64,000 bases of DNA from Phycisphaerales bacterium (GTDB taxonomy: Bacteria > Planctomycetota > Phycisphaerae > Phycisphaerales > SM1A02). The notes under the pieces are model-generated. The model searched no databases. It saw only the letters and a program-made list of their open reading frames with translations, and was not told the DNA's origin. Where the stretch lies: positions 182,151 through 246,150 of the forward strand of contig JANQEQ010000148.1 in the NCBI GenBank assembly GCA_028278245.1, written 5' to 3'. Positions 9,405-18,986 of the stretch are shown here, piece after piece (position 1 is the first letter of the stretch; each line of letters starts with the position of its first letter). Both the position numbers and the translations under genes were made by a program.

Positions 9405-10724
9405 CTATGAAATAGTGTCTGTAGCAATGGGTGATGGTTGACCCGGCTCGGGAACCGGAGGAAACGGCAGATCACCCATTTCATACGCAGCCGGTGAAAG
9501 ATCTTCCGTGGAGTTGAACGCATCATCCCACGTGATGGTCTGGCCGCTGTAGGCTGCCATGCGACCAAGAATGGACATCATGGTGCTGTTGGCCATCCAT
9601 GTGCCATCATTGATCGGAGCCCCCCTGCGTATTGCTGCAAACAACTCATCGTGCTCGATCTGATACATGTTGCTGCGCGGCCCGTCATAACGCCAGGGTG
9701 TATCTCCCTTGATCACATGTTTCGGAGCCCACGGATTCATTGAACAGGTGCCCTTTGTTCCCATGAGGTAACAAGTGTTGTCGTAGGAGCAGTTCGGCAT
9801 CTGACGGCATGTGTGGAAGGTTCGCACTCCGTCTTCGTAATCGTAAATGACGGTGAAGTGATCGTAGATGTTACCGGTGGCCGGGCCTTCGCGCATCTGA
9901 CGACCACCCAATGCAGTGGCGCGCGTGGGCATCCGTCCTTTCATAGCCCAATTGTTCCAGTCGACGGCGTGACAGGCCTGCTCAACGATATGATCTCCCG
10001 AAAGCCAGCAGAAATGCACCCAGTTGCGGAGTTGGAATTCCATATCACTCCAGCCATCCTGACGGGGATTGGTTCCCAGTGGACCGGTGTGGTACGTGGT
10101 ATGAATGGAAACGATGTCACCAATTGCGCCATTATGGATTTGTTCGAACATGGCGCGTTCCGGGAAGTTGTACCGCCAACAGAAACCGGACATCAATGAT
10201 AATTGCTTCTGTTTGGCGATTTCTGCGCTATGCAATACGGAGCGAACACCCGGAGCATCCACCGCCATGGGTTTTTCAGCAAAAATATGAAGCCCGGCCT
10301 CCACAGCTGCCTTGATCTGCATAGGACGGAAATGAGGCGGCGTGGCAAGCAGGACCACATCGATTCCGCTATCGATCACCTGCTGGTACGCATCAAAGCC
10401 AAGGAACTGACGTTCGGCTGGAACATTGATCCGTTCAGGAGCGTGCTTTTTCAGATTCTCCAGACTCTTCTGCAGGCGATCATCAAACATATCTCCCAAA
10501 GCCCAGAGTTGCACACCGGGATCAGCGTTGAGCGCCTGGGCGGCAGCCCCGGTACCTCGTCCCCCGCATCCCACTAATCCTACCCGTAATGTATCAGCCG
10601 CCTGAGCTGATGATGATCGAGTGATAATGAGCGGCGCGATGGCTGCGGTAGTTGCGGTGGAAACAAATTCTCGGCGAGTGAAAGGTGTTCCGCTGGATCT
10701 GTCTATTTGATTTCTACTGGTCAT
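9405..10724 (-). CDS. Second Tat-exported Gfo/Idh/MocA family oxidoreductase
   Basis: A 439-residue paralogue of the protein at 5103-6401. It has a Tat signal (TRREFVSTATTAAIAPLIIT), the Rossmann motif VGLVGCGGRGTGAA, the family AEKPMA motif, and VEQACHAVDWNNW where His and Asp match the catalytic region of the paralogue. Two different members in one operon suggest successive or alternative oxidation-reduction steps on related sugars, as in keto-sugar pathways; this is inference. It is 20 bp upstream of nothing but the FGE-like gene's stop on its 5' side and 43 bp from the TIM-barrel gene on its 3' side. Confidence 0.93.
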   Translation of the reverse strand: MTSRNQIDRSSGTPFTRREFVSTATTAAIAPLIITRSSSAQAADTLRVGLVGCGGRGTGAAAQALNADPGVQLWALGDMFDDRLQKSLENLKKHAPERINVPAERQFLGFDAYQQVIDSGIDVVLLATPPHFRPMQIKAAVEAGLHIFAEKPMAVDAPGVRSVLHSAEIAKQKQLSLMSGFCWRYNFPERAMFEQIHNGAIGDIVSIHTTYHTGPLGTNPRQDGWSDMEFQLRNWVHFCWLSGDHIVEQACHAVDWNNWAMKGRMPTRATALGGRQMREGPATGNIYDHFTVIYDYEDGVRTFHTCRQMPNCSYDNTCYLMGTKGTCSMNPWAPKHVIKGDTPWRYDGPRSNMYQIEHDELFAAIRRGAPINDGTWMANSTMMSILGRMAAYSGQTITWDDAFNSTEDLSPAAYEMGDLPFPPVPEPGQPSPIATDTIS

Positions 10725-10744
10725 ATCAATCCCTTCCTGAGAAG

Positions 10745-11638
10745 CTATTGTTCACAAACGACACGGAATCCGATAAAACTCGCGTCGGCCAGCCACCATT
10801 GCCCCTTGGGGATCTGTGGGTCACTCTCATTCCAACTTGATGATTCCTCGACTCGCGTTGCGCAACCGAGTTCTTGAGGTGAGTCAAGAAACGATCCTCC
10901 CATCACGAGACCCTGGCCGTCTTGGGTGAGGCACCATTCAGCTACATTACCGCACATATCAAACAGATCCAATGCATCAGGTTCCTTTGATCCGACGGGA
11001 TGGGTGGTGTAGTCAGCGTTATCAAAATGCCAGGCGTGGTCGTTCAATGCTTCAAGATCAATCATTCCCAGCGCGCACGCATGCTGCCACTCCGCCTGGG
11101 TGGGTAGTCGATAAGTTCGACCGGTTTTGAGTGAAAGCCAATTGCAGAATGATTGTGCCCCATGCAAGGAGATTGAGATGGCGGGGTATCCGTTGTGCCC
11201 GAATCCACGATCCGGTGGAAGATACGGCTTGGACGGCCGCGTTACTGCATCGGCCGGGCTTCCTTCTGCAGATCGTCTTCTATCCAGTCGGAGGCAAAAG
11301 ACATCGTAAATGTCCCAGGTGACCTCGAACTGACCCATCCAAAGTGGTTCGATGCCAATCTCCTTCACCCCTTCACTGGTGTTGATCGATACTTCACCGC
11401 TGGGAATTCCGATCATCTCGAAACTGAGTGCGGTGTCAGCTATATTTTGAACGAAGGGCGGTGGAGGTTGTTCCTGCGTTGCTACACATGGCTCCTGAAC
11501 CTGAGTCGTTGATATACATGGCTCTTGAACCTGAGTCGTTGACTTGCACTGCTCCGGGGATTGATTCGTTGAAGCACAACTGCTTAGAATTTGAATCCCC
11601 ACGAGGTTGAAAATCATCAACATTGTCATTTTTCTCAT
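10745..11638 (-). CDS. FGE/SUMF1-like domain lipoprotein, first gene of the sugar operon
   Basis: A 297-residue lipoprotein: the signal MRKMTMLMIFNLVGIQIL ends in SSCAS, a lipobox. A tandem repeat follows (three 10-residue units with the pattern C-x-STTQVQEP), then a formylglycine-generating-enzyme (sulfatase-modifying factor) fold from about residue 65: YRLPTQAEWQHAC, DMCGNVAEW, MGGSFLD and a final GFRV. True FGEs need a Cys pair five residues apart after RGGS; here only one Cys (LGCATR) remains, so formylglycine formation is unlikely and ligand binding or another activity is more plausible. ATG at 11638 is preferred over 11677 because the signal starts there and the longer form would overlap apbE. 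It shares a 24-bp gap with divergent apbE. Confidence 0.85.
   Translation of the reverse strand: MRKMTMLMIFNLVGIQILSSCASTNQSPEQCKSTTQVQEPCISTTQVQEPCVATQEQPPPPFVQNIADTALSFEMIGIPSGEVSINTSEGVKEIGIEPLWMGQFEVTWDIYDVFCLRLDRRRSAEGSPADAVTRPSKPYLPPDRGFGHNGYPAISISLHGAQSFCNWLSLKTGRTYRLPTQAEWQHACALGMIDLEALNDHAWHFDNADYTTHPVGSKEPDALDLFDMCGNVAEWCLTQDGQGLVMGGSFLDSPQELGCATRVEESSSWNESDPQIPKGQWWLADASFIGFRVVCEQ
11483..11572 (-). repeat. Three 30-bp tandem repeats inside the FGE-like gene
   Basis: Units at 11483-11512 and 11513-11542 are nearly identical (each with ACCTGAGTCGTTGA); 11543-11572 is a diverged third copy. They encode 10-residue units, each with one Cys, directly after the lipobox. Copy number could vary by slippage. 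Confidence 0.85.
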
Positions 11639-11662
11639 GGTATTGGCTATCCTGTATTCACA

Positions 11663-12709
11663 ATGATGTGCCGACATGTATTCCTGGTCATCCTCACCGC
11701 TGCAACATTCAATATGTGCGCGTGCTCGAATACGCGCAAGGCATTGGAGCGTTATGAATTTTCTGAAATCATCATGGGAACTGAAGCTCGAATCGTACTC
11801 TACAGCAGCACTGAAACGGACGCAAGAATTGCTGCACGCACTGCGCTGGATCGCATGATTTCACTGGATAGCGTTATGAGTGATTATCATCACGATAGTG
11901 AGCTGATGCGTCTTTGCCGCATGCCACAGGCAAAACCAGTTGCAGTGAGTAATGATCTTTTTCGAGTACTGAAACGTGCTCAATACATTTCAATAATGAC
12001 TGAAGGAGCGTTCGATATCACGATCGGCCCGTTATCACATCTTTGGCGTGAGGCAATTCGAAAGGGCAGCAAAAGTCCCCCTGAAGCTATCGAAAGTGCC
12101 AGAGATCGTGTTGGGTGGAAGTATGTCGAACTCGATAAACAATCTCAGTCCGTCATGCTCGGCCTTCCATCCATGCAATTGGATCTGGGAGGGATTGGCA
12201 AGGGTTTCGCAGTCGATGAAGCACTCACTGTATTGAAAAGTCTGGGGGTGCCACACTGCCTGGTTGATCTGGGTGGAGAAATCGCCTTGGGTGAATCACC
12301 TCCGGGTGAAGATGGCTGGTCCGTGAGTCTTCCATCAGATTTTAATCGCGACCATGCGCTCTTCCTGAAATTGGCAAACGCCGCAATAGCAACATCAGGT
12401 TACACGGAACAGTTTGTCGAGATCGAAGGCGTTCAATACTCTCACATTATTGATCCCGCCACGGGTCTGGGCTTGACCAACAACATCTTGGTATCAGTCA
12501 TTGCACCGGATGCAACAAGCGCAGATGCGCTGGCTTCAGCAATCAGTATTGCCGGGCCAGATCGTGCAGAGTTAATACTCCAGCGATTTTCCCACACTTC
12601 AGCAGCGCTGTTTGTTCAATCTCCATCAGGGATCGAACAAGTGTTCTACAGCGAATCATTTCCACTCGCCGCTGTTTCGTTATTACCTCCCCAGAGGGAT
12701 CCGCCCTGA
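11663..12709 (+). CDS. apbE: FAD:protein FMN transferase lipoprotein
   Basis: A 348-residue ApbE-family protein that attaches FMN to Thr residues of exported flavoproteins such as RnfG/NqrC-type subunits. MMCRHVFLVILTAATFNMCA is a lipoprotein signal with the lipidated Cys in NMCAC. Family motifs: MGTEARI near the N-terminus, LDLGGIGKGFAVD, LVDLGGEIALG, and the Mg-binding region SHIIDPATG followed by ATSADALASA. The start at 11663 is chosen because an upstream in-frame ATG (11591) would read antisense into the FGE-like gene. No flavoprotein acceptor is in the window; its closeness to the redox operon may mean an exported flavin step, but this is inference. Confidence 0.95.
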   Translation: MMCRHVFLVILTAATFNMCACSNTRKALERYEFSEIIMGTEARIVLYSSTETDARIAARTALDRMISLDSVMSDYHHDSELMRLCRMPQAKPVAVSNDLFRVLKRAQYISIMTEGAFDITIGPLSHLWREAIRKGSKSPPEAIESARDRVGWKYVELDKQSQSVMLGLPSMQLDLGGIGKGFAVDEALTVLKSLGVPHCLVDLGGEIALGESPPGEDGWSVSLPSDFNRDHALFLKLANAAIATSGYTEQFVEIEGVQYSHIIDPATGLGLTNNILVSVIAPDATSADALASAISIAGPDRAELILQRFSHTSAALFVQSPSGIEQVFYSESFPLAAVSLLPPQRDPP

Positions 12710-12817
12710 TTCAAGCACATCCACACGCTGATGATTATAATGGTTGAACATTGCTATTCTTCATCATCTCCGCTTTCTGTTAAAGTACCAGACGACCATA
12801 CCAGTACGGCTTTTCTG

Positions 12818-13531
12818 TTAAAGCAGACCTTGGAGCCCCCAATACCAATCCATCGGTAGATCAAATGTTTCGTAGGGCCAGTAGTTTCCCAATTCTATCC
12901 GCCCAGACCGGATACTGGCACTCGGCGTGGAGGCATCTACTGACCAGGTTTCCCGGCAGAGTTTCATGAGACTCTGAATGCCGGCAATTGTCTCTGCTCG
13001 TTCCACCAGTTCAGGGAGCGTCCACGGAAACAAATATCCATTCCCGCCCAAACCAACGGCGATCCAACCGACAGTGAAATCACCATCCTTGCCGGTTTCG
13101 ATGGGACCAATCTGCAACGACCAACTGTCAGGTACATAATCCTCATCGTTCTGGGGTGATCCTGTTCTATGTAATATTGCTAGTTCATCCTGCATCGCTC
13201 CCCCCAGTGACATATATGCGCGATAGATAGGTTGTTGAAGCGGATATAGCTTCTTCGGTAGCTCTATGAGTGGTTCATTATACTGATCGATATCCCAGTC
13301 AATTTCCTTGATGATACCTACTCTTGGAGTGTTGGTTGGCGCGATCCAACTCGATGGTCGCATATCCTGATCAACAAATTTCCCGAACTTAATTTGCAGC
13401 ACACCTTGGCGACCACTGTATCTCGACAATCCAAGGGCAAAGAATTTTTCGATAAAATTGGCGAGTATTTGACCGGTTACTAATTCCAGCGAAGCTGGCC
13501 GATAAAAGATGAGTGTGCTGTAGAACCCCAT
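12818..13531 (-). CDS. Unknown 237-residue protein; candidate immunity protein
   Basis: Not recognised. It has no signal peptide and no membrane helix, so it is probably cytoplasmic. It is rich in Trp, Tyr and acidic residues (WDIDQYNEPLIELPKK; LPMDWYWGLQGLL), a composition common in single-domain immunity proteins. GGAG lies 9 nt before the ATG. It starts 175 bp after the stop codon of the 1212-residue multidomain protein on the same strand, and that protein ends in a nuclease-like domain. The toxin-then-immunity order is the usual one in polymorphic toxin loci. The immunity role is inferred from position and size only. Confidence 0.6.
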   Translation of the reverse strand: MGFYSTLIFYRPASLELVTGQILANFIEKFFALGLSRYSGRQGVLQIKFGKFVDQDMRPSSWIAPTNTPRVGIIKEIDWDIDQYNEPLIELPKKLYPLQQPIYRAYMSLGGAMQDELAILHRTGSPQNDEDYVPDSWSLQIGPIETGKDGDFTVGWIAVGLGGNGYLFPWTLPELVERAETIAGIQSLMKLCRETWSVDASTPSASIRSGRIELGNYWPYETFDLPMDWYWGLQGLL

Positions 13532-13706
13532 TTTTCATTTCTCCGGCATAGTTGAATCATATGATACTATAACGATCATAGGCTATCAATAAATTCGATC
13601 TATCCAATATGCATGGGACTCCCAAGAGATGAAACAAGTTTGAATAATTATGTCACAGCATGTCTTCTTTGATCAGTGTAGCCCGAATACTACAATCTCA
13701 GCTTGT

Positions 13707-16700
13707 TTACCAGTCATCTTGCCCAAGTATGCGGTAGATTTCAGCGGTGGTAACTAGATTCACCATTGTTCCAGGATCAAACTTGTCAAGATACCTTCTT
13801 ATGTCATCAATCACTAATAATATTTCCACTTTACGTTCAGCAGGATCCTGCTCAGCTTTTGCAGCATCTAACTTCAAGATGATCTGATCAACTTCATCAT
13901 CGTAAGTATCACTATTTATTATTGCGTATGCAGATGTGGCAAGACCAACAATTCCCAACATCTTAATAACTTTTACTACACGGGGGGTGTTGTGCCACCC
14001 AAGTGTACTTGTAAAGCGCCTCTCTGACATCGCAATCTTGATTTTGTCGTTTCTCACAGCTCTCAACCTGAACTTCTGGTTGACATCGATCTTGCCTCCC
14101 GCGCTCGTCTTAATCTCATAAATGTCATCGATCTTATTGGGATCCAATATCTCGCCAACTTGAGGATTATAGTCACCCTTCAATCTCAATACATCAATCT
14201 CTGTGGTGCCTGCCACGCCACCAGATGGCGTATCACCGATTGATAGAATTTTACGAAATGGCTCTGTAGGATGTGAATCAGAGGCTACATATACTGTCGT
14301 CTTCCACTGAATATCACCTATATCAAGCAGGCGTGATCGAACACGCCTATGGACTTCTTTCCCAAATTTACCGTCATCGTTGGGATCATAATTGTCAATC
14401 CATGATGGATTCACTTCCATATCGACAACAGCTTCTCTGATTGTATCGGCTACAAATTTGTCTCTCGCTATTGGTGTGCTAAAGTCTGGATTCGAAGAAA
14501 AAGGCCAAATCGGGTTATACTCATTAGTTACAGAATCAGTGGCAATCGTAATATACGAATAAGGTGGCAGTGTTGCGCCCTGTGGAATTTCAGGGAGAAG
14601 TGCAACAAATTCAGAAGTCGAGTAAAAGCTTCCTGTTGCTTGGAGAGGCATATCTTGTCCATTTAAAGTAACTTGAGTTAAGTTTGGCCGCGGGTCATTT
14701 ATGCGGAGTCGGTAAATCTTGTAAGCTCCAGGGGTTTGGCCTTCAGGGGTAGAAGGTTGGGCTGGATCGTCAACGGCAGTTCCAATCAGACTACTCACTG
14801 GATTGAAATCAATCCCATCGTAATTGCGACCGAATAACTCAACCTGGGGTGCTGTCACTCGAACTTCGTCACCACAGATCCTAGAACCTTCAAATTCAAC
14901 AGAGACGGAAATCAATTGGTCTGCAACCGAACTGCTTTGACATACGGTCTCCACGTACAGAGTGATTGCAGTAGTTCCGCTATCTAAACCGAGTTCTTGT
15001 TGTTGGTATTGACCTGGTGCAATCCAATCACCACCATTGCGGATATCAGCCGGATTCCTAACGGAAGATGCAGGTTTCTTCCAAATTCGCAAATACCCAT
15101 TCGGGAGAATAAATGGATCATCTAATGATTCTGTAATAGCTGTCGGATCCGAAGCCGGGTAGTTAATCGTTATACTGCTAACGTTATCATCCAGTGGTGC
15201 CACCTCAAGAACAAGCGGGACAAACATCGAACCAACACATGTATCATCATTGATCAAAGTAGATCCAACATGATCGAATCCATCAGCATAGTCTATAATA
15301 CCATCATTATCTACATCAATTGAATTAACGAGGATAATCTTACCGGGCTGGGAGGGATCGTTAGTCACATCCTCCATATCCTCTTCCGTCTGATTTCGAT
15401 CTGGCAAACTAAATCCATTGTTATTATCACTGTCTATGTCAAGATCTACAACTGGAAGCTGCATAGTTGCTACTTTGCCGATTGTTCGATCTTGGTGGTT
15501 ATTATTATCATCCCAGAACTCGCCGAGCAATTCATCCGGATCGTCGATAGTCACACAAGCGTGGCCGGCTCCAGAATCCGGATTCACATGAGCTGTGTAA
15601 TCAAAATCTCCATCTCCTTCAAGATGAGTGACCCTTATTGAGTATGACTCTCCTTTATGGAACTGGTATGTATCAGTTGTCACCTCTCCAATACCTGCAG
15701 CTTTGTGACTGATTTCTCCAACACGCAGCATCCAGCGTTCAGAATTGCTGTTACTGTGATCGCCAATCGTTAGCGTTACATCAACGAGTTCATCGGAAGA
15801 AGGCGGTTCGCCCTGATCATGTGGATTGTTCGGATTGCTCCCCTGAGCTACTTCATCTCCGTCGCTGACACCGTCTCCATCGGTGTCGTGATAGACTGGA
15901 CTTGTGCCGTAAATGAACTCTTGGTGATTTGTTAATCCATCACCATCAGTATCTTCATCTCCATCCGGTATGCCATCACCATCCGTATCTGGATCATTTG
16001 GATCTGTTCCAAGTACTTCTTCCCAGGAATCAGGTAATCCATCGCCGTCGTTATCAATCCATCCATTATTAAATTCAGCATATTCGATGCATACATACCC
16101 ACAGACTTCGTTTCTAATTTTTATCTCAACTGAGCCGAAATCAAGCGGAGTGAAATTGAAATACCCACCTACTGGTGCGGCTCCTCCGCTGCGTTGGATA
16201 AGATCTTCGCCCTCGAGAATTGTCCAGGTAATGTCCCCTATATACCCAAGTGCATGAATAACTGATACATCTTCATAATTATCGCATACCCATAAACCAA
16301 GATCATCAAGATGAAATCCTTGTTCATAACGTACGCTAAAACCACACCAGGCTTCACAATTCGCAAATGGATCACATAATACATGCACATTTAATGGGAC
16401 GCCGATGTAGAGGTCATCGCAATCATACAACCATTGAGTTGGTGGGTCTCCGCCACCACCTCCTCCTCCGCCTGGTGGATTTGTCAGGGGATCATATCCG
16501 TTCTCTCCCAGATTGCTTGTCGCGATACCTAAATCAACTGTATCAACAACATGGTCACCGTTGACATCTCCGCTATAGATGGACAGGTCAGGTCCGGATA
16601 TTCCAAGATTATTTTCAATCACCTGAATGTCATCCAGGTCAACGTCACAGTCTCCATCGACATCGCCAATGACTTCAGGCCACGGATCAAAGGGATCGTT

Positions 16701-17345
16701 TCCTGTAACCACAAATCGACAATTGCCGGTTGCTCCTGAGATGATGTATGTGCGGTCGGCTTCGTACCCTGAATCATCAATGAACCACGAGCGGATGCGA
16801 ACATCGGAGATTCCATCACCATCAATATCCGTAAGTGCTCCGACCTTTTCACCAAAATCAAAATCTGCGGGAAATGGGCTTGAATACCACCACTCAGCGA
16901 GATCCGTGGTCAAATAATAATTGCTGTTACCATCAAACGGGCCAAGAAATTCAAAGACGATTCCAGCGCCGTCATTTGGTGCTCCGATGAGCACATCGAC
17001 GTATCCATCACCGTTGTAGTCCCCAGTAGGCGCAACAGAATACCCAAACAGGTCATCATCGTTTCTACCGACGAAGGTGGTTATCAATGAACCGTCTGCG
17101 CCAGAGTAAATATAGACTTCGCCTGGTTCCTCCTGAGATGGACCCTCGGGCGATGCGACAATTGTATCTGTGATTGAATCATCATCAAGATCCTCAGTCT
17201 CACTAACAACCACTTCCTCGGGTGGATCGTCGGCTGAGAGAGGTGTGCTGAATATGATCAGCAAAACATACGCAGCTCCAAGAAACGTGAAAAAAGAAAC
17301 ACTGAAAAAAACATACAAACTTCGATTATCTCGTGACGAATTCAT
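13707..17345 (-). CDS. Secreted multidomain protein: FG-GAP, dockerin, thrombospondin-3 repeats and a C-terminal nuclease-like domain
   Basis: A 1212-residue protein. Residues 1-38 form a signal peptide; FG-GAP-type units lie near 75-190 ([20 protein letters not shown]), a dockerin type I pair at about 226-279, a Gly-rich linker at about 291, and Ca-binding thrombospondin type 3 repeats at about 428-510 ([20 protein letters not shown]). Unassigned beta domains follow. From about residue 990 a restriction-endonuclease-like (PD-(D/E)xK) pattern appears: [11 protein letters not shown] helix, TEIDVLRLK with the Asp, and [10 protein letters not shown] with E-x-K. A hydrophobic stretch ([18 protein letters not shown]) and a helical tail end it. 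ATG at 17345 has GGAGG 9 nt upstream and begins the signal peptide, so it is preferred over 17411. Its downstream neighbour may be the immunity gene. Confidence 0.85.
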   Translation of the reverse strand: MNSSRDNRSLYVFFSVSFFTFLGAAYVLLIIFSTPLSADDPPEEVVVSETEDLDDDSITDTIVASPEGPSQEEPGEVYIYSGADGSLITTFVGRNDDDLFGYSVAPTGDYNGDGYVDVLIGAPNDGAGIVFEFLGPFDGNSNYYLTTDLAEWWYSSPFPADFDFGEKVGALTDIDGDGISDVRIRSWFIDDSGYEADRTYIISGATGNCRFVVTGNDPFDPWPEVIGDVDGDCDVDLDDIQVIENNLGISGPDLSIYSGDVNGDHVVDTVDLGIATSNLGENGYDPLTNPPGGGGGGGGDPPTQWLYDCDDLYIGVPLNVHVLCDPFANCEAWCGFSVRYEQGFHLDDLGLWVCDNYEDVSVIHALGYIGDITWTILEGEDLIQRSGGAAPVGGYFNFTPLDFGSVEIKIRNEVCGYVCIEYAEFNNGWIDNDGDGLPDSWEEVLGTDPNDPDTDGDGIPDGDEDTDGDGLTNHQEFIYGTSPVYHDTDGDGVSDGDEVAQGSNPNNPHDQGEPPSSDELVDVTLTIGDHSNSNSERWMLRVGEISHKAAGIGEVTTDTYQFHKGESYSIRVTHLEGDGDFDYTAHVNPDSGAGHACVTIDDPDELLGEFWDDNNNHQDRTIGKVATMQLPVVDLDIDSDNNNGFSLPDRNQTEEDMEDVTNDPSQPGKIILVNSIDVDNDGIIDYADGFDHVGSTLINDDTCVGSMFVPLVLEVAPLDDNVSSITINYPASDPTAITESLDDPFILPNGYLRIWKKPASSVRNPADIRNGGDWIAPGQYQQQELGLDSGTTAITLYVETVCQSSSVADQLISVSVEFEGSRICGDEVRVTAPQVELFGRNYDGIDFNPVSSLIGTAVDDPAQPSTPEGQTPGAYKIYRLRINDPRPNLTQVTLNGQDMPLQATGSFYSTSEFVALLPEIPQGATLPPYSYITIATDSVTNEYNPIWPFSSNPDFSTPIARDKFVADTIREAVVDMEVNPSWIDNYDPNDDGKFGKEVHRRVRSRLLDIGDIQWKTTVYVASDSHPTEPFRKILSIGDTPSGGVAGTTEIDVLRLKGDYNPQVGEILDPNKIDDIYEIKTSAGGKIDVNQKFRLRAVRNDKIKIAMSERRFTSTLGWHNTPRVVKVIKMLGIVGLATSAYAIINSDTYDDEVDQIILKLDAAKAEQDPAERKVEILLVIDDIRRYLDKFDPGTMVNLVTTAEIYRILGQDDW

Positions 17346-18173
17346 GACCACATTCCTCCGAATAGCCGGGCTTTGGGATGGTGAGATTAAGTGAACTTTG
17401 CCTGGCTCCACTTACACTCAAACGATGGCAATTTCTTTCATAATTTGATTGTGCGATTACCGAAACACGAGCGAGTGTAATACAAGTTGTCACGTCTTGG
17501 GGGTGGAGGAGTGACACACGTCTGTCACCTCCGTCGAAAATATAGCAGTGATAAATAACCGAACGTGCGATTTCTATTCAAGATGTGGAAACATTCCATG
17601 AGACAAGATTCTGATTGAACAGTGCCGATATGATGTGATTGTGGTCATTCCCATGAACTAAAAATCTGCCATGTACATTTGGAGTAAGATGCCACATAAA
17701 TAACTTGACTAAGCAAGTTGCGTTTTTGCGATTGCTGCCAATGGGAAACGAAAACAATAATATTGTGATAACCCTTTAGTTGCGGATCACAGAATTCTTC
17801 AAGTATGCGATCTACCAGTGAAGTGATTACTTCACGCAGTACTTTGCAGCAATCGCTTGCCTATGCCGATCCGAAAGAGGGACAGAATCCCAGGTCTGAG
17901 CGGTGCTGTCCCGGATACGGTTACGGGCTACTTACCGTCGGGATTGCAATGAAGAGATTGCACGTAACTCTGATGACCACATTGTGTAAGGATGCGCTTA
18001 TGAGTTTTCACGTCACACATAGTGATATTTCTATCCTCGGTCTGTGCAATGCTTGTCCGCAAGTCGAGTTACTGAGCATGGGTGTTTTTCCTCCTCCATC
18101 GAATGGTGAAGAGAATCTAATATCCCCGCCTGTGATTTTGTTTGTATCGAGTCAGTAGTTAATTCTCAACTAC
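17346..18173. other. 828-bp intergenic region without a convincing gene
   Basis: It separates the start of the multidomain gene from the end of the sigma-factor gene. An imperfect hairpin lies at 17505-17532 (GGAGG, 2-nt bulge, TGACA; TGTCA, CCTCC) about 160 bp upstream of the 17345 start, and AACTTG/CAAGTT arms at 17702-17719 are followed by GCGTTTTT. The only long open frame (17805-18158, plus strand) has no recognisable features. Much of the rest is AT-rich. Confidence 0.5.
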
Positions 18174-18803
18174 TCAGGAAATGCGTGTGAACTCACCCAA
18201 TCCGTCCATGTGTGTGCGCAGCGCTTCCAGCGCGCGTCCGGAGAGTGCGACGACAGCCGCTTCGGTCTTGTCGAGTTTTTGAGCTGTTTCGTTGACAGAC
18301 AGCCCCTGCAAGTAGCGCAATTGGATCACCTGGCGATGGGAGTCGGAGAGGTGTGAGAGACTGGCAAGCAGAGCCCCGACCGCTTCATCACGTCTGATGA
18401 CTCGGCTTGGTGTACCGGAGTGAACATCAAGATGATCCAGAAGATTGAAGTAAGATTCATTTCCGATGACTGCATGTGGGTATTTCTCACGGGCAACGTC
18501 GCGCTTTTGTCTATGCAATGCACGTTGAGTATCAACAAGCTTGTTATCCAGGATCGTTAGAATCCAATTCAGGAACGTTTCAGGATCGCGACCTTCAAAT
18601 CGCATGATTTGTTTGAGAACTTCCAGATAAACCTGCTGGAGGATGTCCTCCGGTTCCATTTTCGCTTTGAGTGCTGTTCCCATTTCCTTATCGACTCGCG
18701 CACGAAGGATCGAATGGAACGTAGCCAGCAGTTTTGATACTGCAATTTGGTCTCCCCCTCGGGCTTGATCGACCCATATTTGCCTTTGTCCAGTCTCAGG
18801 CAC
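18174..18803 (-). CDS. ECF-family RNA polymerase sigma factor
   Basis: A 209-residue sigma-70 family regulator of the planctomycete ECF type. Region 2 lies near residues 25-95 (MEPEDILQQVYLEVLKQI, FLNWILTILDNKLVD) and region 4 near 140-195 (LSDSHRQVIQLRYLQGLSVN, then TAQKLDKTEAAVVALSGRAL). It starts at a GTG at 18803 with AAGGTGG upstream. The gene is divergent from a transmembrane Ser/Thr kinase at 18987. Such sigma/kinase pairs are common in planctomycetes and are thought to form a phosphorylation-controlled transcription switch; no separate anti-sigma gene is present. Confidence 0.92.
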   Translation of the reverse strand: MPETGQRQIWVDQARGGDQIAVSKLLATFHSILRARVDKEMGTALKAKMEPEDILQQVYLEVLKQIMRFEGRDPETFLNWILTILDNKLVDTQRALHRQKRDVAREKYPHAVIGNESYFNLLDHLDVHSGTPSRVIRRDEAVGALLASLSHLSDSHRQVIQLRYLQGLSVNETAQKLDKTEAAVVALSGRALEALRTHMDGLGEFTRIS

Positions 18804-18896
18804 GAGTCAGACCACCTTTCCAGTTCCATGACGAGTCCTAAAAGCAATGCAGGCATTACCGCTTCCAGCAGTTTGCGTACATAATACCAGCATGAT

Positions 18897-18930
18897 CGAC
18901 CGATCAGGGTAATTGGCCGGTCGGATTTTT
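18897..18930. promoter_or_regulatory. Inverted repeat in the sigma/kinase divergent promoter region
   Basis: CGACCG (18897-18902) and CGGTCG (18918-18923) form 6-bp arms around a 15-nt spacer, followed by GATTTTTATC. It lies between the two divergent starts (18803 and 18987) and may be an operator or a weak terminator. Confidence 0.35.
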
Positions 18931-18986
18931 ATCAATTGGGGATTGCCCTGCCGGCAGGATCAGCAGCATATCTCTGGACATGAGTT

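Noticed and set aside
17805..18158. 117-codon open frame on the plus strand
   Set aside because: No ribosome site, no recognisable motif and odd composition; treated as chance.
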